DNA of 54,112 nucleotides from Deltaproteobacteria bacterium ADurb.Bin207 (lineage in GTDB: Bacteria; Myxococcota_A; Polyangia; Polyangiales; Polyangiaceae). The notes under the pieces are model-generated. The model made no database searches, was not told where the DNA came from, and saw only the letters and a list, made by a program, of their open reading frames with translations. Of this stretch, positions 44,127 through 52,930 are shown piece after piece (the first letter of the stretch is position 1; each line of letters opens with the position of its first letter). A program made the translations under genes and the position numbers. The stretch is taken from contig MWCO01000036.1 of assembly GCA_002070115.1 (NCBI GenBank), forward strand, positions 1 through 54,112, read 5' to 3'.

Positions 44127-45962
44127 ATGAGCCAGGAGATAGAGCGTCGCGCGGGTGGCCCGCGGGTCCCCCTTCATACGCTGGTCGAAATTGGGGCTGG
44201 TGAGGGTGGCTCCGCGGCTTTCGAGGCAGAGTCCGTCAACGTGACCACTGCCGGTATGCACCTAAAAACTGCCTATTTACCAGAGGTTGGAGAACCGCTG
44301 ACCTGTCGGTTCGAAGGTGCTGGCACAGAAGTCGTTGTGCAAGGAGAAGTCGCCTGGCGCACCGAAGATAGCTACGGAGGTGACTTCGGCGTGCGGTTCC
44401 TGGAAATGGACCAGGTTAGCCTCGATGCCTTACGAGCTATTGCGGGAGAAACCATCGACGAGCAAGACGAACATTCCGCCTCCGACCCAGAGCAAGCCGC
44501 GATGGACCGAGGCATGCGTGTGCGAATGCATATTGATGAGCTTGCTTCCCCCATGAAAGCACGCGTTCGTGAAAGCACCGGCCATGAGGTGACTGTGGGC
44601 ACGAACCTCGACATCCTCCGAATTGGCCGCTCTCTCGAACTCGAGAGCGTCGACACCCAATCGAAACGTCCCGCCAGGGTCGAACGTATCTCCGTCGAGA
44701 TCGAACCGACGTCCCGCGTTCCACAACTCATCGTTGCGCTTCGCTTTTTGGATGTGGCGGCGGAAACACAACCCCCGGTGATGGAAACGCAATACGCCGA
44801 GGATGCGGAGGAAGAACAGGACGAGGATCAAGAACTTGAAGCCGAATCCGCCGGCGTTTGGGACAAGGTCAAAAAAGTCGGACCCAAGTTTGCCCATCTT
44901 GGCTCTGTCGCACGACGATGGGGTGGAAAAGCTAAAGACGCCATGGGAGATGCCGTCGTCGCGGCCAAAAAAACGGCCGCTAGAAAAGTCGAAGAACGAA
45001 AAGCCGCCTCGGCCCCGCGACGTACCACCGCGCCGCCTCCCAAAGGCGGATACAAAGGGACCGTGCTGCGAAAGCAGCATCCGGACCGGGCTGAAGACGA
45101 CCTTGTGGCGAATGAGGAATCCTCTCTCAAAAAATATATGAACAAGCGAACCGCCGCGATTACTGTCGTAGCCTTGCTTGTGTTGCTCGTAGGCGGCGGC
45201 CTAGCTCGCGCCATGTTCCGCTCCAATTCGTCGGAAGCCATGGCTGCCAAGGAAGCCGCTTCCGCTTCGGAAAGCCAAGAAGACGCCCCGATTGTTCCCG
45301 GTGCCATGGGCACCGATGTCAGTGCTGCCTTGGTCGCCAACGTTCCTCTTTTTGGTCCCACACCGATGTCCACGGCCGCGCCCATGGCACCCATGGCCGC
45401 CGTTCCCGCTCCTGCTATCGGAAACGCTGCCCTTCCTCCCGGTGACGACGCCACTGCCGACAGTGACGACAGCGCTGAGGATTCTGGGGAAGAGAGCGAA
45501 CCGTCCACCGTGGCCGCTGCCGATGACTCCGAGGGCGACGATGATGCTGCCGAGCCCGCGCCCAAGCCTGCGAAATCATCCGCCAAGTCCAGCAAAAAAA
45601 CCGCCAAGGCCGACGCGCCGAAAAGCTTTGGGCGAGGAAGAGTCAGCAATCCGGTGGTTCTCACCTTGAAGATGAATCGAAAAGTTACAGGAATTCGCGG
45701 GGTTGCACACAGTGAAGGCTTCGTGGTCGACGTCATGGGCGCTCGCAGCGCGGAGCCCGCCGCGGGCCTGCGAAGGCAAGATAGCCGAATCGCCGTGTCC
45801 AAGGTCGTGAATCGTGGCTCCAATTCTCAACTGAGTGTGCGCTTCAAGGGAACGCCCCCCGCCTATCGCGTGCAAGCAAGCGGTTCGACCCTGCGAATCA
45901 TCGTCGATAGCGACAAAAAGACGGCTTCTACCCAATCGGATAAAGGCAAAAAGCGACGCTGA
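44127..45962 (+). CDS. PilZ-like domain, membrane helix and AMIN-like domain protein
   Basis: The 611-residue product has an N-terminal PilZ-like domain (about 5-105) in which the c-di-GMP motifs are recognisable but altered (R7, R8 and R13; NVTTAG at 38-43 in place of DxSxxG). A second beta-rich region (130-210), an acidic stretch and a Lys/Ala-rich helical segment follow. Then comes one membrane helix (about 342-361), a long Ala/Pro/Asp/Ser periplasmic linker, and a C-terminal AMIN-like domain (505-594, VLTLKMNRKVTGIRGV). AMIN domains bind the cell wall or secretin assemblies such as PilQ. It may relay a cytoplasmic signal to the envelope. Stand-alone gene. Confidence 0.7.
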   Translation: MSQEIERRAGGPRVPLHTLVEIGAGEGGSAAFEAESVNVTTAGMHLKTAYLPEVGEPLTCRFEGAGTEVVVQGEVAWRTEDSYGGDFGVRFLEMDQVSLDALRAIAGETIDEQDEHSASDPEQAAMDRGMRVRMHIDELASPMKARVRESTGHEVTVGTNLDILRIGRSLELESVDTQSKRPARVERISVEIEPTSRVPQLIVALRFLDVAAETQPPVMETQYAEDAEEEQDEDQELEAESAGVWDKVKKVGPKFAHLGSVARRWGGKAKDAMGDAVVAAKKTAARKVEERKAASAPRRTTAPPPKGGYKGTVLRKQHPDRAEDDLVANEESSLKKYMNKRTAAITVVALLVLLVGGGLARAMFRSNSSEAMAAKEAASASESQEDAPIVPGAMGTDVSAALVANVPLFGPTPMSTAAPMAPMAAVPAPAIGNAALPPGDDATADSDDSAEDSGEESEPSTVAAADDSEGDDDAAEPAPKPAKSSAKSSKKTAKADAPKSFGRGRVSNPVVLTLKMNRKVTGIRGVAHSEGFVVDVMGARSAEPAAGLRRQDSRIAVSKVVNRGSNSQLSVRFKGTPPAYRVQASGSTLRIIVDSDKKTASTQSDKGKKRR

Positions 45963-46058
45963 TCCGAGTCGGGTCTCGCCTTTTCGTCTTTCTGTTACCC
46001 CCTAAGATCCCACGACCCAGGCAAAGCGTGTCTACGGTGGCCGTTGTTATGGCCGCGG

Positions 46059-46142
46059 TTCACGCTCACCGTTCACGGAGCACGCTCACGGAGCACGCTC
46101 ACGGACACGGTCACGGTCACGGCGTACGGCCACGGTCCACGC
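46059..46142. repeat. CGTGAC-type hexamer array downstream of the IVP gene
   Basis: Degenerate units of cacggtcacggtcacgg, cacgctcacggag and related forms repeat about a dozen times. The array runs past the stop and covers the last codons of the four-helix-bundle gene. Read on the minus strand it is CGTGAC/CGTGAG. Confidence 0.75.
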
Positions 46143-46542
46143 TACCAATGAGCTTGGTGAGCATGGCAGCGCAGCGGTCCGCCAAATCTTGGGCGGCGAT
46201 GACTTCCTCAAACGGTGCGAGTTTGTCGATTTCGACGCAGTCAAGGGCGACGATGATCTCCTTGGTTTCTCCCAAGGCGATCTCATAGGAGGCAGCCCTT
46301 GCGTTACCGCGCTTGCCGACGCCCTCGCCGATATTGAATGGCACGCTACGTGAGGCCCGTCGCATCTGGCTTCGCAGGTCCGCCTCGCCACGGGGGAAAT
46401 AGCTCACGATACGACGGACGGCCTGGTACAGTTGTAGTGCGCAGCGGTACACATCGAGCTGGTGCAACAGGTTTCGCCGACGGCGTGGTGCCATCGCCAT
46501 GTGGTGTGTGCCGTGACCGTCCATGGGAACAAGTTCTGTCAT
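46117..46542 (-). CDS. Four-helix-bundle protein, 23S rRNA intervening-sequence (IVP) family
   Basis: The ATG at 46542 has AAGGAG seven bases upstream and is preferred over the 46614 start. The 141-residue product has the IVP pattern: LDVYRCALQLYQAVRRI, then LRSQMRRASRSVPFNIGEG, GKRG, SYEIALGETKEI and a final helix. IVP/S23 proteins are small helical bundles once found inside 23S rRNA insertions and also free-standing; related Avd proteins work in diversity-generating retroelements. No reverse transcriptase is present here. The first 20 residues (MDGHGTHHM) are encoded inside one CGTGAC repeat copy. The function is unknown. Confidence 0.85.
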   Translation of the reverse strand: MTELVPMDGHGTHHMAMAPRRRRNLLHQLDVYRCALQLYQAVRRIVSYFPRGEADLRSQMRRASRSVPFNIGEGVGKRGNARAASYEIALGETKEIIVALDCVEIDKLAPFEEVIAAQDLADRCAAMLTKLIGSVDRGRTP

Positions 46543-46789
46543 GATGGCGCTCCTTGAGTACATCCACGGGCATATCGACCATGACGAGAGCACGGTTGCG
46601 TATTTGATGAACACAGGCGCTATTTTATGCGGTTTTGCGGCGTTGGCGTGTAGCGTGTGCCGTGACCGTGACCGTGACCGTGACCGTCGATGGGAACAGA
46701 CCCGTTGACCGGGAGAGGCGCACGAGCTTTCATCGGTTTTGCGGCGTTGGCGTGTAGCGTGTGCCGTGGCCGTGACCGTCCATGGGAAA
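46502..46789. repeat. Three direct repeat copies with variable CGTGAC numbers
   Basis: Copies at 46631-46697 and 46735-46789 share ggttttgcggcgttggcgtg, tagcgtgtgccgtg and a final gatgggaa or catgggaa, but have different numbers of CGTGAC units (about four and one to two). A shorter copy at 46502-46530 shares gtgtgccgtgaccgtccatg and lies inside the IVP gene start. On the minus strand the A and B copies read in frame as a Gly-His repeat, like the IVP N-terminus. Confidence 0.75.
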
Positions 46790-47006
46790 TCACCACCATG
46801 ACGCCAATGACCACGATGCCCATCAGCTTGCGACGGCTTGTGCTATCAACTCCGGCATCATTCAGGGTCGCTACGTGGGTCCAGTTCGAAACAGACGTCT
46901 TTCACAGCATGAAACGCAGTTTTCTGCCCATGGACAGCGTAATTGAATGCGCCCTCCCTGCTCCACGACCCCTTGCACTACACCACCGCCGGACTAGCCT
47001 TGCCCT
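46543..47006. other. 464-base stretch without a supported gene
   Basis: It contains two of the CGTGAC direct repeats (46631-46697 and 46735-46789) and about 200 further bases up to the YjbQ gene in which I see no promoter or RNA signal. Short open frames here, including one from 46690, have no recognisable sequence and are probably not genes. Confidence 0.5.
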
Positions 47007-47423
47007 GTGTTGCAACTCCAAAAAAACCTGACCATCCCCACACGGCCCAAGTCGATCCACGACGTGACCAGCCTGGTTGCCGATGTGGTTCGCCAGAGCC
47101 GCGTTCAAGTAGGGATATGCGTCGTTTTCGTGCGGCATACTTCCGCCAGCTTGCTCATCCAGGAAAACGCCGACCCTTCCGTCCTCGAGGACCTGGAAAA
47201 ATGGATGCAAGGCTTGGCTCCAGAGTCCCGACGATGGGCTCATGACACCGAAGGACCCGACGATATGCCAGCCCACGCCCGCTGCGCCATCACCCGAACC
47301 TCGGAAACCATTCCGATCACCGACGGCCGTCTGGCTTTGGGAACCTGGCAAGGATTGTATCTATGGGAGCATCGGGCGCACGCACACCGACGACAACTTC
47401 TGGTGCATGTGATGGGTACGTGA
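47007..47423 (+). CDS. YjbQ/UPF0047 family protein
   Basis: The 138-residue product, starting at a GTG at 47007, has the UPF0047 pattern, ending part 1 with VVFVRHTSASLLIQENADPS and continuing to HTEGPDDMPAHARC-like motifs and LGTWQGLYLWEHR. The ordered His residues fit a metal-bound trimer. Some members are annotated as secondary thiamine-phosphate synthases, which is not proven here. The start is uncertain because no ribosome site is seen. Confidence 0.85.
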   Translation: MLQLQKNLTIPTRPKSIHDVTSLVADVVRQSRVQVGICVVFVRHTSASLLIQENADPSVLEDLEKWMQGLAPESRRWAHDTEGPDDMPAHARCAITRTSETIPITDGRLALGTWQGLYLWEHRAHAHRRQLLVHVMGT

Positions 47424-47470
47424 CAGGGGGTGTGCCGTCGCCCGAGAACGAACGGAAGATAGCAATTCCC

Positions 47471-47508
47471 CAATCGATTGTAATCAATTGAAATTATTGT
47501 AAATAATT
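47471..47508. repeat. AT-rich inverted repeats between convergent genes
   Basis: CAATCGATTG (47471-47480) and AATTATT-GTA-AATAATT (47492-47508) lie between the YjbQ and CysQ-type gene stops. They may act as a weak bidirectional terminator, but no GC-rich stem or T-tract is present. Confidence 0.3.
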
Positions 47509-47526
47509 AGCTTCCCTCGTGAGCGA

Positions 47527-48369
47527 TCAGCCCTCTTCCCACACTCGTCGCGCCGTAGCCAATACCTCGTCGTGCAGGTGACCATTGGTGGCAACAAAGC
47601 CTCCCACGAGTTCCAACGTGGTGGTGGAGTAGTCGAGGTCTCGTCCCGAAAGATCCGAGGTTTTCCCTCCCGCAGCCACTACGATCGCATCGGGAGCGCA
47701 TCCGTCCCATAGCTTCGCGCCTCCCGGCTGATGCGGATTGACATAGACATCCGCTTGACGCTGGGCGATGCGGGTGGCTTTGACGCCGACGGACCCGCAA
47801 GAGATACGCGCCGCGGGTGCAAGGGCCTTGACAATTTTCTGAAGCGGTGCCGAAAGATGGGAGCGCGACACGATGACGGTGCAAGCGTTCACGCGCTTAT
47901 GCTCGGAAACGCGCAGGGGAGTTTTCGTGCCATCTGGTTCGAGCAACCAGGCTCCTTGACCGACAACGCCCACGGCGATGATGCCGAACGCGGGTTGTGC
48001 GACCACTCCGAGCACGGGACGGCCTCTCACGGTCAATCCGATCATCGTGGAGAACTCACCGTTGCGAGCGATGAATTCTTTGGTGCCATCGAGCGGGTCG
48101 ACGAACCAGACTCGTTCGCGCGCGACTTGTTCGGCAAGGTCTTGCGGCGAAGGTACGCTTTCTTCCGCCACGATGCCGTCGGAGGGAAACGCTTCGGACA
48201 GCCGTTGCACAAGCAAGGTATTGGCTTGTCGGTCGGCCTGGGTGACGGGTTCGTTGCCCGCTTTGCGTTCCACCTCGAAGTCTTGTTCATAGACGGAAAG
48301 GATGATTTGCGAGGCCTGTTGGGCGGCCGCGATGGTGACCTGTAATTCTTGTGTAAAATGTTGATTCAC
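47527..48369 (-). CDS. cysQ: CysQ-type 3'(2'),5'-bisphosphate nucleotidase / inositol monophosphatase family
   Basis: The 280-residue product has the family metal sites EES near 69-71, DPLDGTKEF at about 91-99 and WDGCAPDAIV near 220-229. It would remove a phosphate from adenosine 3',5'-bisphosphate (sulfur assimilation) or from inositol phosphate. The FVDPLDGTKEFI form is typical of CysQ. The GTG start at 48369 overlaps the upstream aldo/keto reductase stop by four bases. Confidence 0.88.
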   Translation of the reverse strand: MNQHFTQELQVTIAAAQQASQIILSVYEQDFEVERKAGNEPVTQADRQANTLLVQRLSEAFPSDGIVAEESVPSPQDLAEQVARERVWFVDPLDGTKEFIARNGEFSTMIGLTVRGRPVLGVVAQPAFGIIAVGVVGQGAWLLEPDGTKTPLRVSEHKRVNACTVIVSRSHLSAPLQKIVKALAPAARISCGSVGVKATRIAQRQADVYVNPHQPGGAKLWDGCAPDAIVVAAGGKTSDLSGRDLDYSTTTLELVGGFVATNGHLHDEVLATARRVWEEG

Positions 48370-49313
48370 GTGTGGATTCCCGCGGCAAGGAGTTTGGAAG
48401 GAAGGTCGGTGAGGGCCTTGTCAGACAGGTAGGGCGGCCCTTTTCCGGCTTCTCGAACGAGTTGGTCGAGCTGAGCGGTGGTTCGAGGCCCGAGGATGGC
48501 GCTTGTGACCAGCGTGTTGGATAGCACATAGCGCAACGCCGCCGCGCGAGGCGTCAGCACATCGCCGCCTACGAGGTTGCGCAACAGCCCCAATTGCGAA
48601 ACGCGTTTGCGCAAATCCGCCGGAGACCATCGTTGGCGTCGATGATCTCCTTCATCGAACGTGCGTTCGGGGCCCCAATGAGCGACGAGAAGTCCGTAGG
48701 CCAAGATGGAATGGGCGAGCACGGCCACCCCACGCATCGCGACTTCCGCGGCAACGACATGCAAGTCCTGGGAATGAAAGAGATTGTACGCAATGGAAAG
48801 CACGTGGGTCCCAGATTCGAGGGCTGCGACAGCCACTTCCCGGCTTCCGGCACTGACGCCCCAAGCGCCGATTTCTCCTACGCGACGCAGGTCTTCAAGA
48901 GTGCCTGTCGCTTCTCCCCGCTCGACGACCGACACCGATGGATTGTGGAGCAATACGATATCGATGCGCGACCGTTTCAGTTTTTCCCCTGCCTTGGCCA
49001 CCGCTTCCCGAAGATAGGCGGGATCGAAGTTTTTTTTCGGCTGGCTTTCATCGGATCGATCGATGCCCACACGAACCGCCACATAAGCGTTTGGCGTCGA
49101 CGCCAGTCGCTGCCCCAGGCGCGTGAGCATCTCCCCTCGGTTGTAGGCGTCCGAGGTTTCATAAAGATTGATGCCCAATTGCACGGCCCGATCCAGCACG
49201 GCATCGGCCTCCGCCGCGGATACGGCGCCATATCCTTCGCCGGACAAACCCCAGGTTCCCAAGCTCAGTTCGGTGACCTCGTCGCGCAACGGAGTGAAGG
49301 TACGTCGTCTCAC
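48366..49313 (-). CDS. Aldo/keto reductase family protein
   Basis: The product of about 315 residues has the AKR barrel signatures: LGTWGLSGEGYG, INLYETSDAYNRGE, IDIVLLHNPS and the C-terminal SNTLVTSAILGPRT. The usual catalytic Asp of IDTA is here Glu (YETS) and the Lys position appears as Arg (AVRVG), while Tyr and His are kept, so activity may be changed. The start GTG at 49313 is a best guess and the ribosome site is unclear. It is translationally coupled to the cysQ-type gene. Confidence 0.8.
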   Translation of the reverse strand: MRRRTFTPLRDEVTELSLGTWGLSGEGYGAVSAAEADAVLDRAVQLGINLYETSDAYNRGEMLTRLGQRLASTPNAYVAVRVGIDRSDESQPKKNFDPAYLREAVAKAGEKLKRSRIDIVLLHNPSVSVVERGEATGTLEDLRRVGEIGAWGVSAGSREVAVAALESGTHVLSIAYNLFHSQDLHVVAAEVAMRGVAVLAHSILAYGLLVAHWGPERTFDEGDHRRQRWSPADLRKRVSQLGLLRNLVGGDVLTPRAAALRYVLSNTLVTSAILGPRTTAQLDQLVREAGKGPPYLSDKALTDLPSKLLAAGIHT

Positions 49314-49338
49314 AACAGCAGATCTAAGGGACGCGACT

Positions 49339-51528
49339 TCATTGCGCAACAAACCAATAATGTAGCGAGCCGAAGGTGCCCCCGTGCAACGCGCGCACTT
49401 CGATGGGGGTATGCTCCGAAGCCACCTGCGCGGGAATGATGAACTCGTTTTCTTGTGCCCGGTACGCACCAAGACGAATCGTTGCCAGCGGCGTTGAACC
49501 TGACTTGATTTCGAGTTCAACTTCACCCTCGTGGGCACCTACCCATCGGGCGATGGCTTTCGCTGGCTGCCCCGGTCGTAGATGGGCGACGAAACGGTCG
49601 GCCACGCGCTCGAATCTTCCCCCATCAGCCCATATCCTATCGTTTATACTTGTGTTTTCGTCTTGTCCGGAATCGATACCCCCCGGTCGATCCTCGAAAA
49701 AAAAGTCCGTGTGAACCTTATTCGCTTCATCCTTTCCCCCATGGGCGATCTCGTAGGCATGCGCCTGTTCCGATTCGAGGTCCGCCACATCGAGTTCATC
49801 GATGATTTCACCGGAGTAGGGAATCAGAATCGGTCGAGCACCCGAGCCGAGAAGATCGACACGGGCTTCGTAAACCACCATCGTCGTGCCGCCGAGAATC
49901 GTCTGATCGTAGACGCTCGCTTCGTGCAACCGCTTGCCCAATACCGGCTCACAGGCCATCCAATGGGGATAAACGATGAAATGGGTGGGAAATCGATGGG
50001 GTTCCGATGCGTAGAGCCGTTCGTAATGCTCGAACCGGGAACCCGCTCCCGCGACCCAGTATCGTCCTTCTCCCTGGGTGGTGAGCCCAATGACATCGAA
50101 GGTCCGTCGTTCCGATAGGTAGGCGATGGCTCCCGTGTCATTGACCCCGATGATCGCCTCGGCGGGCAGGTTTTCCTTGGCCCAACGCCCTAGTTCCACT
50201 TGTTGCAAGTCGATGGCGGCAGCGCTCTTGACCAAATCATCGACGGTCCATTTCATATTGCCCGCAAGCACACCGGCCACGATGCCCGCGAGCATCGGCG
50301 CGATGAGCCCCCATCGCGGCCGCACGAGCGAAAGCATCTGCCCCGCTAGCTTGGTGAAACAGGCCATTCCGATGAACCATGCCGGAGCAAAAGGCCATAG
50401 ATAACGAAGACGATTCCAAAGAAACGTGTGATACGTGCAAGGAATCATCATCCCAAGGGCGATGAAAAACACCAATCCGGCTCGCCACGGACGCTGGGAG
50501 CGCCATCCCATCAAGGGAATGGAGCCCAGGGCCAGCAATGCAAAAGGCAGGGTTCCCCGGGGCAAAAACACCGCGCTCCACTGCTGGCCGTCCAACAGAA
50601 CCTGAAAAAAAACGCGTAGGTTGTACCCTACGGTGTCCCACAATTCTCGAAAACCATAATACGGGTTGGCGGGAAGCCACTTGACCGCCGTGGTGTTCGA
50701 GGTCGTGGAACCCGTGAGCATCAGGTGGATGACGGGGTCGAACAGCAGGCCGAGCAGAGGTAATGCGCCAAGGGCCCGTTGCCGTTTGCCTGTGCCGAAA
50801 GGGGAGATGAGCAATGCGATCGCTGCAAATAGCGAAACCATCGCCCCCTCAGGGCGTATCCCCGGAGCTATAATACCTAATAAAATCAAGTGATTGCGAG
50901 ATTTCTGGGAGCGCGTTTCCGGGTTTTCGAACCATTCGGCTGCCAGCCTGGCACCGCGCAGCAGTACCCATGCGAGAGCCATGGTTTCCATGCCACTGGC
51001 CGCAAACCAGGTGAATGCACCGAAAAACGCGCACATTGCCGACGCGCCAAGGGCTACCGCCCGCCCCGTCAGTTTTTCCGTGAGCCGAAACACCTCCAAA
51101 AAAACGCCTGCCAACGCCAAAAAACCGAAGAACCAGGCAACCCAAAGGATCGACAGTCCACGAAATCCGATGAGATAAAACGGTGCGAGCAGCAGAGGCC
51201 ACAAAAAACTCGTGGCACCCGCCACATAACCCTCGCCAGGCATGTACTGGAAAAAACGCCCGGCGGCGAGATTGCGGGCAAACTGAAAATGAATGAACGC
51301 ATCGTCCAGCGGTACTGCGGGATGTCCCACGTGCTGCACGATCGCCGACAGCGATGCGTACGCGAGCATTCCCGACACCAGAAGAGCCGGGAGATAGGCA
51401 ATCACAGGCCGAAGCCAGCCAACCATCCGATCCATCCGTGTCATCCAGGTCCAACGCACCAGCGCGCCATTACATGTCGATCGATGGATCGCAAGGACGA
51501 TCGAAGCCAGTGTCTTGCGGGAAGCCAT
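49339..51528 (-). CDS. GT-C type membrane glycosyltransferase-like protein with soluble C-terminal domain
   Basis: The 729-residue product has about 10-12 membrane helices and the GT-C motif DDAFIHFQFARNLAAG with the Asp pair after the first helix, then GYVAGATSFLWPLLLAP. This is as in mannosyl- or arabinosyl-type transferases using polyprenyl-phosphate sugars. The last 250 residues are soluble. They begin GVNDTGAIAYLSERR, contain YPHWM, and have a beta-rich end. The ATG at 51528 is used; Met codons at 51435 or 51426 are alternatives. The donor and acceptor are unknown. The start lies 36 bases from the divergent trmB start. Confidence 0.75.
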   Translation of the reverse strand: MASRKTLASIVLAIHRSTCNGALVRWTWMTRMDRMVGWLRPVIAYLPALLVSGMLAYASLSAIVQHVGHPAVPLDDAFIHFQFARNLAAGRFFQYMPGEGYVAGATSFLWPLLLAPFYLIGFRGLSILWVAWFFGFLALAGVFLEVFRLTEKLTGRAVALGASAMCAFFGAFTWFAASGMETMALAWVLLRGARLAAEWFENPETRSQKSRNHLILLGIIAPGIRPEGAMVSLFAAIALLISPFGTGKRQRALGALPLLGLLFDPVIHLMLTGSTTSNTTAVKWLPANPYYGFRELWDTVGYNLRVFFQVLLDGQQWSAVFLPRGTLPFALLALGSIPLMGWRSQRPWRAGLVFFIALGMMIPCTYHTFLWNRLRYLWPFAPAWFIGMACFTKLAGQMLSLVRPRWGLIAPMLAGIVAGVLAGNMKWTVDDLVKSAAAIDLQQVELGRWAKENLPAEAIIGVNDTGAIAYLSERRTFDVIGLTTQGEGRYWVAGAGSRFEHYERLYASEPHRFPTHFIVYPHWMACEPVLGKRLHEASVYDQTILGGTTMVVYEARVDLLGSGARPILIPYSGEIIDELDVADLESEQAHAYEIAHGGKDEANKVHTDFFFEDRPGGIDSGQDENTSINDRIWADGGRFERVADRFVAHLRPGQPAKAIARWVGAHEGEVELEIKSGSTPLATIRLGAYRAQENEFIIPAQVASEHTPIEVRALHGGTFGSLHYWFVAQ

Positions 51529-51563
51529 GGCCGGAATGGCCGCGAAGCGGTAAGGAAGGGAGC

Positions 51564-52208
51564 ATGAACGCCGTCCCCGCGCACAAAAAGCCTCATCCTT
51601 ATGCGGACGCTCCGACGCTTCCCGCGGTGGGTTCTCTTGATATTTTCAGTCTCACTCGCTCGAGATTGCCCTTGGAAATCGAGATTGGCCCCGGTCGAGG
51701 GGCTTTCATTGTCGAACGCGCGGCGGAAGCCGCCCAGGCCGCTGTCGTTGGCCTGGAGATCCGCTATAAATGGGCGAAAATCGTCGATGATAGATTGGCT
51801 CGACGCGGCTTCGGGGATCGAGCAAGGGTTTTTGCAGCGGATGCTCGATTCGTCCTTCCTCGTCTTCAGCCCGATGCCAGTGTGTCTTGTTTTTTTATCC
51901 ACTTTCCCGATCCGTGGTGGAAAAAACGGCAGCAAAAACGCCTGGTAGTTACCCCACCTTTTGTTCGTGAAATGGTCCGGCTGCTCGAACCGGGGGGATT
52001 CGTCTTCGTGCAAACCGATGTGTTGGAGCGTGGCGAGCAATACGAAACGCTGTTGTCGACCATGGAGGGGTTGCAGCCCGATGGGGATGAACCCGGTTCC
52101 CCGGTCGTGAAGGAAGTGTTTTGGGAAGCGAAAAGCAATCGGGAGCGAAGGGTGCTTGCCGCCGGGTTGACCCCATCGCGGCTTCTTTTTCGAAAACCTC
52201 GCGGATGA
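51564..52208 (+). CDS. trmB: tRNA (guanine-N7-)-methyltransferase
   Basis: The ATG at 51564 has GGGAG just upstream. The 214-residue product has the TrmB SAM-binding motif IEIGPGRGAFIVERA and the signature FIHFPDPWWKKRQQKRLVV near 116-134, then FVQTD. It makes m7G46 in tRNA. Length is usual for the family. The longer frame upstream runs over the opposite-strand gene and is not used. Confidence 0.93.
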   Translation: MNAVPAHKKPHPYADAPTLPAVGSLDIFSLTRSRLPLEIEIGPGRGAFIVERAAEAAQAAVVGLEIRYKWAKIVDDRLARRGFGDRARVFAADARFVLPRLQPDASVSCFFIHFPDPWWKKRQQKRLVVTPPFVREMVRLLEPGGFVFVQTDVLERGEQYETLLSTMEGLQPDGDEPGSPVVKEVFWEAKSNRERRVLAAGLTPSRLLFRKPRG

Positions 52209-52279
52209 CAGCGCGTGCCTGCGGTACGGGAATGGTTTGTGCCGTTGACAATCCCCTTGCGATAGCATGATGTGTGGCC

Positions 52280-52639
52280 ATGGCCGAGCCCCCCGCCGTC
52301 CCGCCACAAGACCAGGACCATCGAGCGCCCGTTTTCCATCTGGAATGGTTGGTGGCCGCGATGATCGGAATGGGAATCGCCATGGGCGTGGCGGGGGCGG
52401 TGGCCTATCTCGAATCGTCTCGTTTTCCGCCTGCGCCACCGGCGGAATCGGGGGCTCGTGAATGGGGCACCGCCCGAACGCGCCCGCCCAAAACATCCGC
52501 CCCTGAGGTTTCGGATGAAGTGGAGGATAGCGTGGCGGATGAGACGAGCGAGCCGGTGATTGATGTCGAAATCAGTCATTCCGGGCGTGCGCCCGCGGAT
52601 TCTCAAGCCATAGGAAGCGACTCCGAGCCGGGCCCATAG
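52280..52639 (+). CDS. Short single-pass membrane protein, unknown
   Basis: The product of about 119 residues has a Pro/Asp-rich N-terminus, a Gly/Ala/Met-rich membrane helix (about 20-45, WLVAAMIGMGIAMGVAGAVA) and a Pro/Ser/Glu-rich tail. No family is recognised. A GTG at 52274 is an alternative start. It is a weak call based only on codon run and membrane helix. Confidence 0.4.
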   Translation: MAEPPAVPPQDQDHRAPVFHLEWLVAAMIGMGIAMGVAGAVAYLESSRFPPAPPAESGAREWGTARTRPPKTSAPEVSDEVEDSVADETSEPVIDVEISHSGRAPADSQAIGSDSEPGP

Positions 52640-52823
52640 GTGGCGTCGAGCGATCGCCTCGTGGGGGAAATATCGTTTGGGGATCTTCCAATTCGATGCT
52701 GAGCAGGGGGCTGGCTCTAACAGATCCCCTCATTTTTTTCTGAATTGGAAAGGGGTACGAGCTGAGGATTTTTGGCGCGGGGAAAAATGAGGGGATGGCT
52801 CAGGGCAACAACCGGTACCGTAG

Positions 52824-52844
52824 GGGCGGGTTTCAAACCCGCCC
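52824..52844. repeat. Perfect palindromic hairpin, REP-like
   Basis: GGGCGGGTTT (52824-52833) and AAACCCGCCC (52835-52844) are perfect complements around a one-base centre. Such GGGCGGGTTT...AAACCCGCCC palindromes are REP/BIME-like in appearance; no repeat transposase gene is in the window. Confidence 0.6.
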
Positions 52845-52867
52845 GCGCGTGCGAATGGCTCAGGGGA

Positions 52868-52930
52868 TGACCGTGACCGTTTCTCGTGGGCCGTGACCGT
52901 GACCGTGACCGTGGCCGTGACCGTGGCCGG
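52868..52930. repeat. CGTGAC hexamer array
   Basis: gaccgtgaccg, then ggccgtgaccgtgaccgtg and gccgtgaccgtggcc run together. The unit is the same as at 46.0-46.8 kb, but no IVP gene lies next to this copy. Confidence 0.75.

Noticed and set aside
46117..46542. Avd-type accessory gene of a diversity-generating retroelement
   Set aside because: No reverse transcriptase, template repeat or variable repeat is present near the gene.
46690..47031. 113-codon plus-strand frame in the CGTGAC repeat region
   Set aside because: No recognisable sequence; much of it is read from the repeats, and it overlaps the start of the YjbQ gene.
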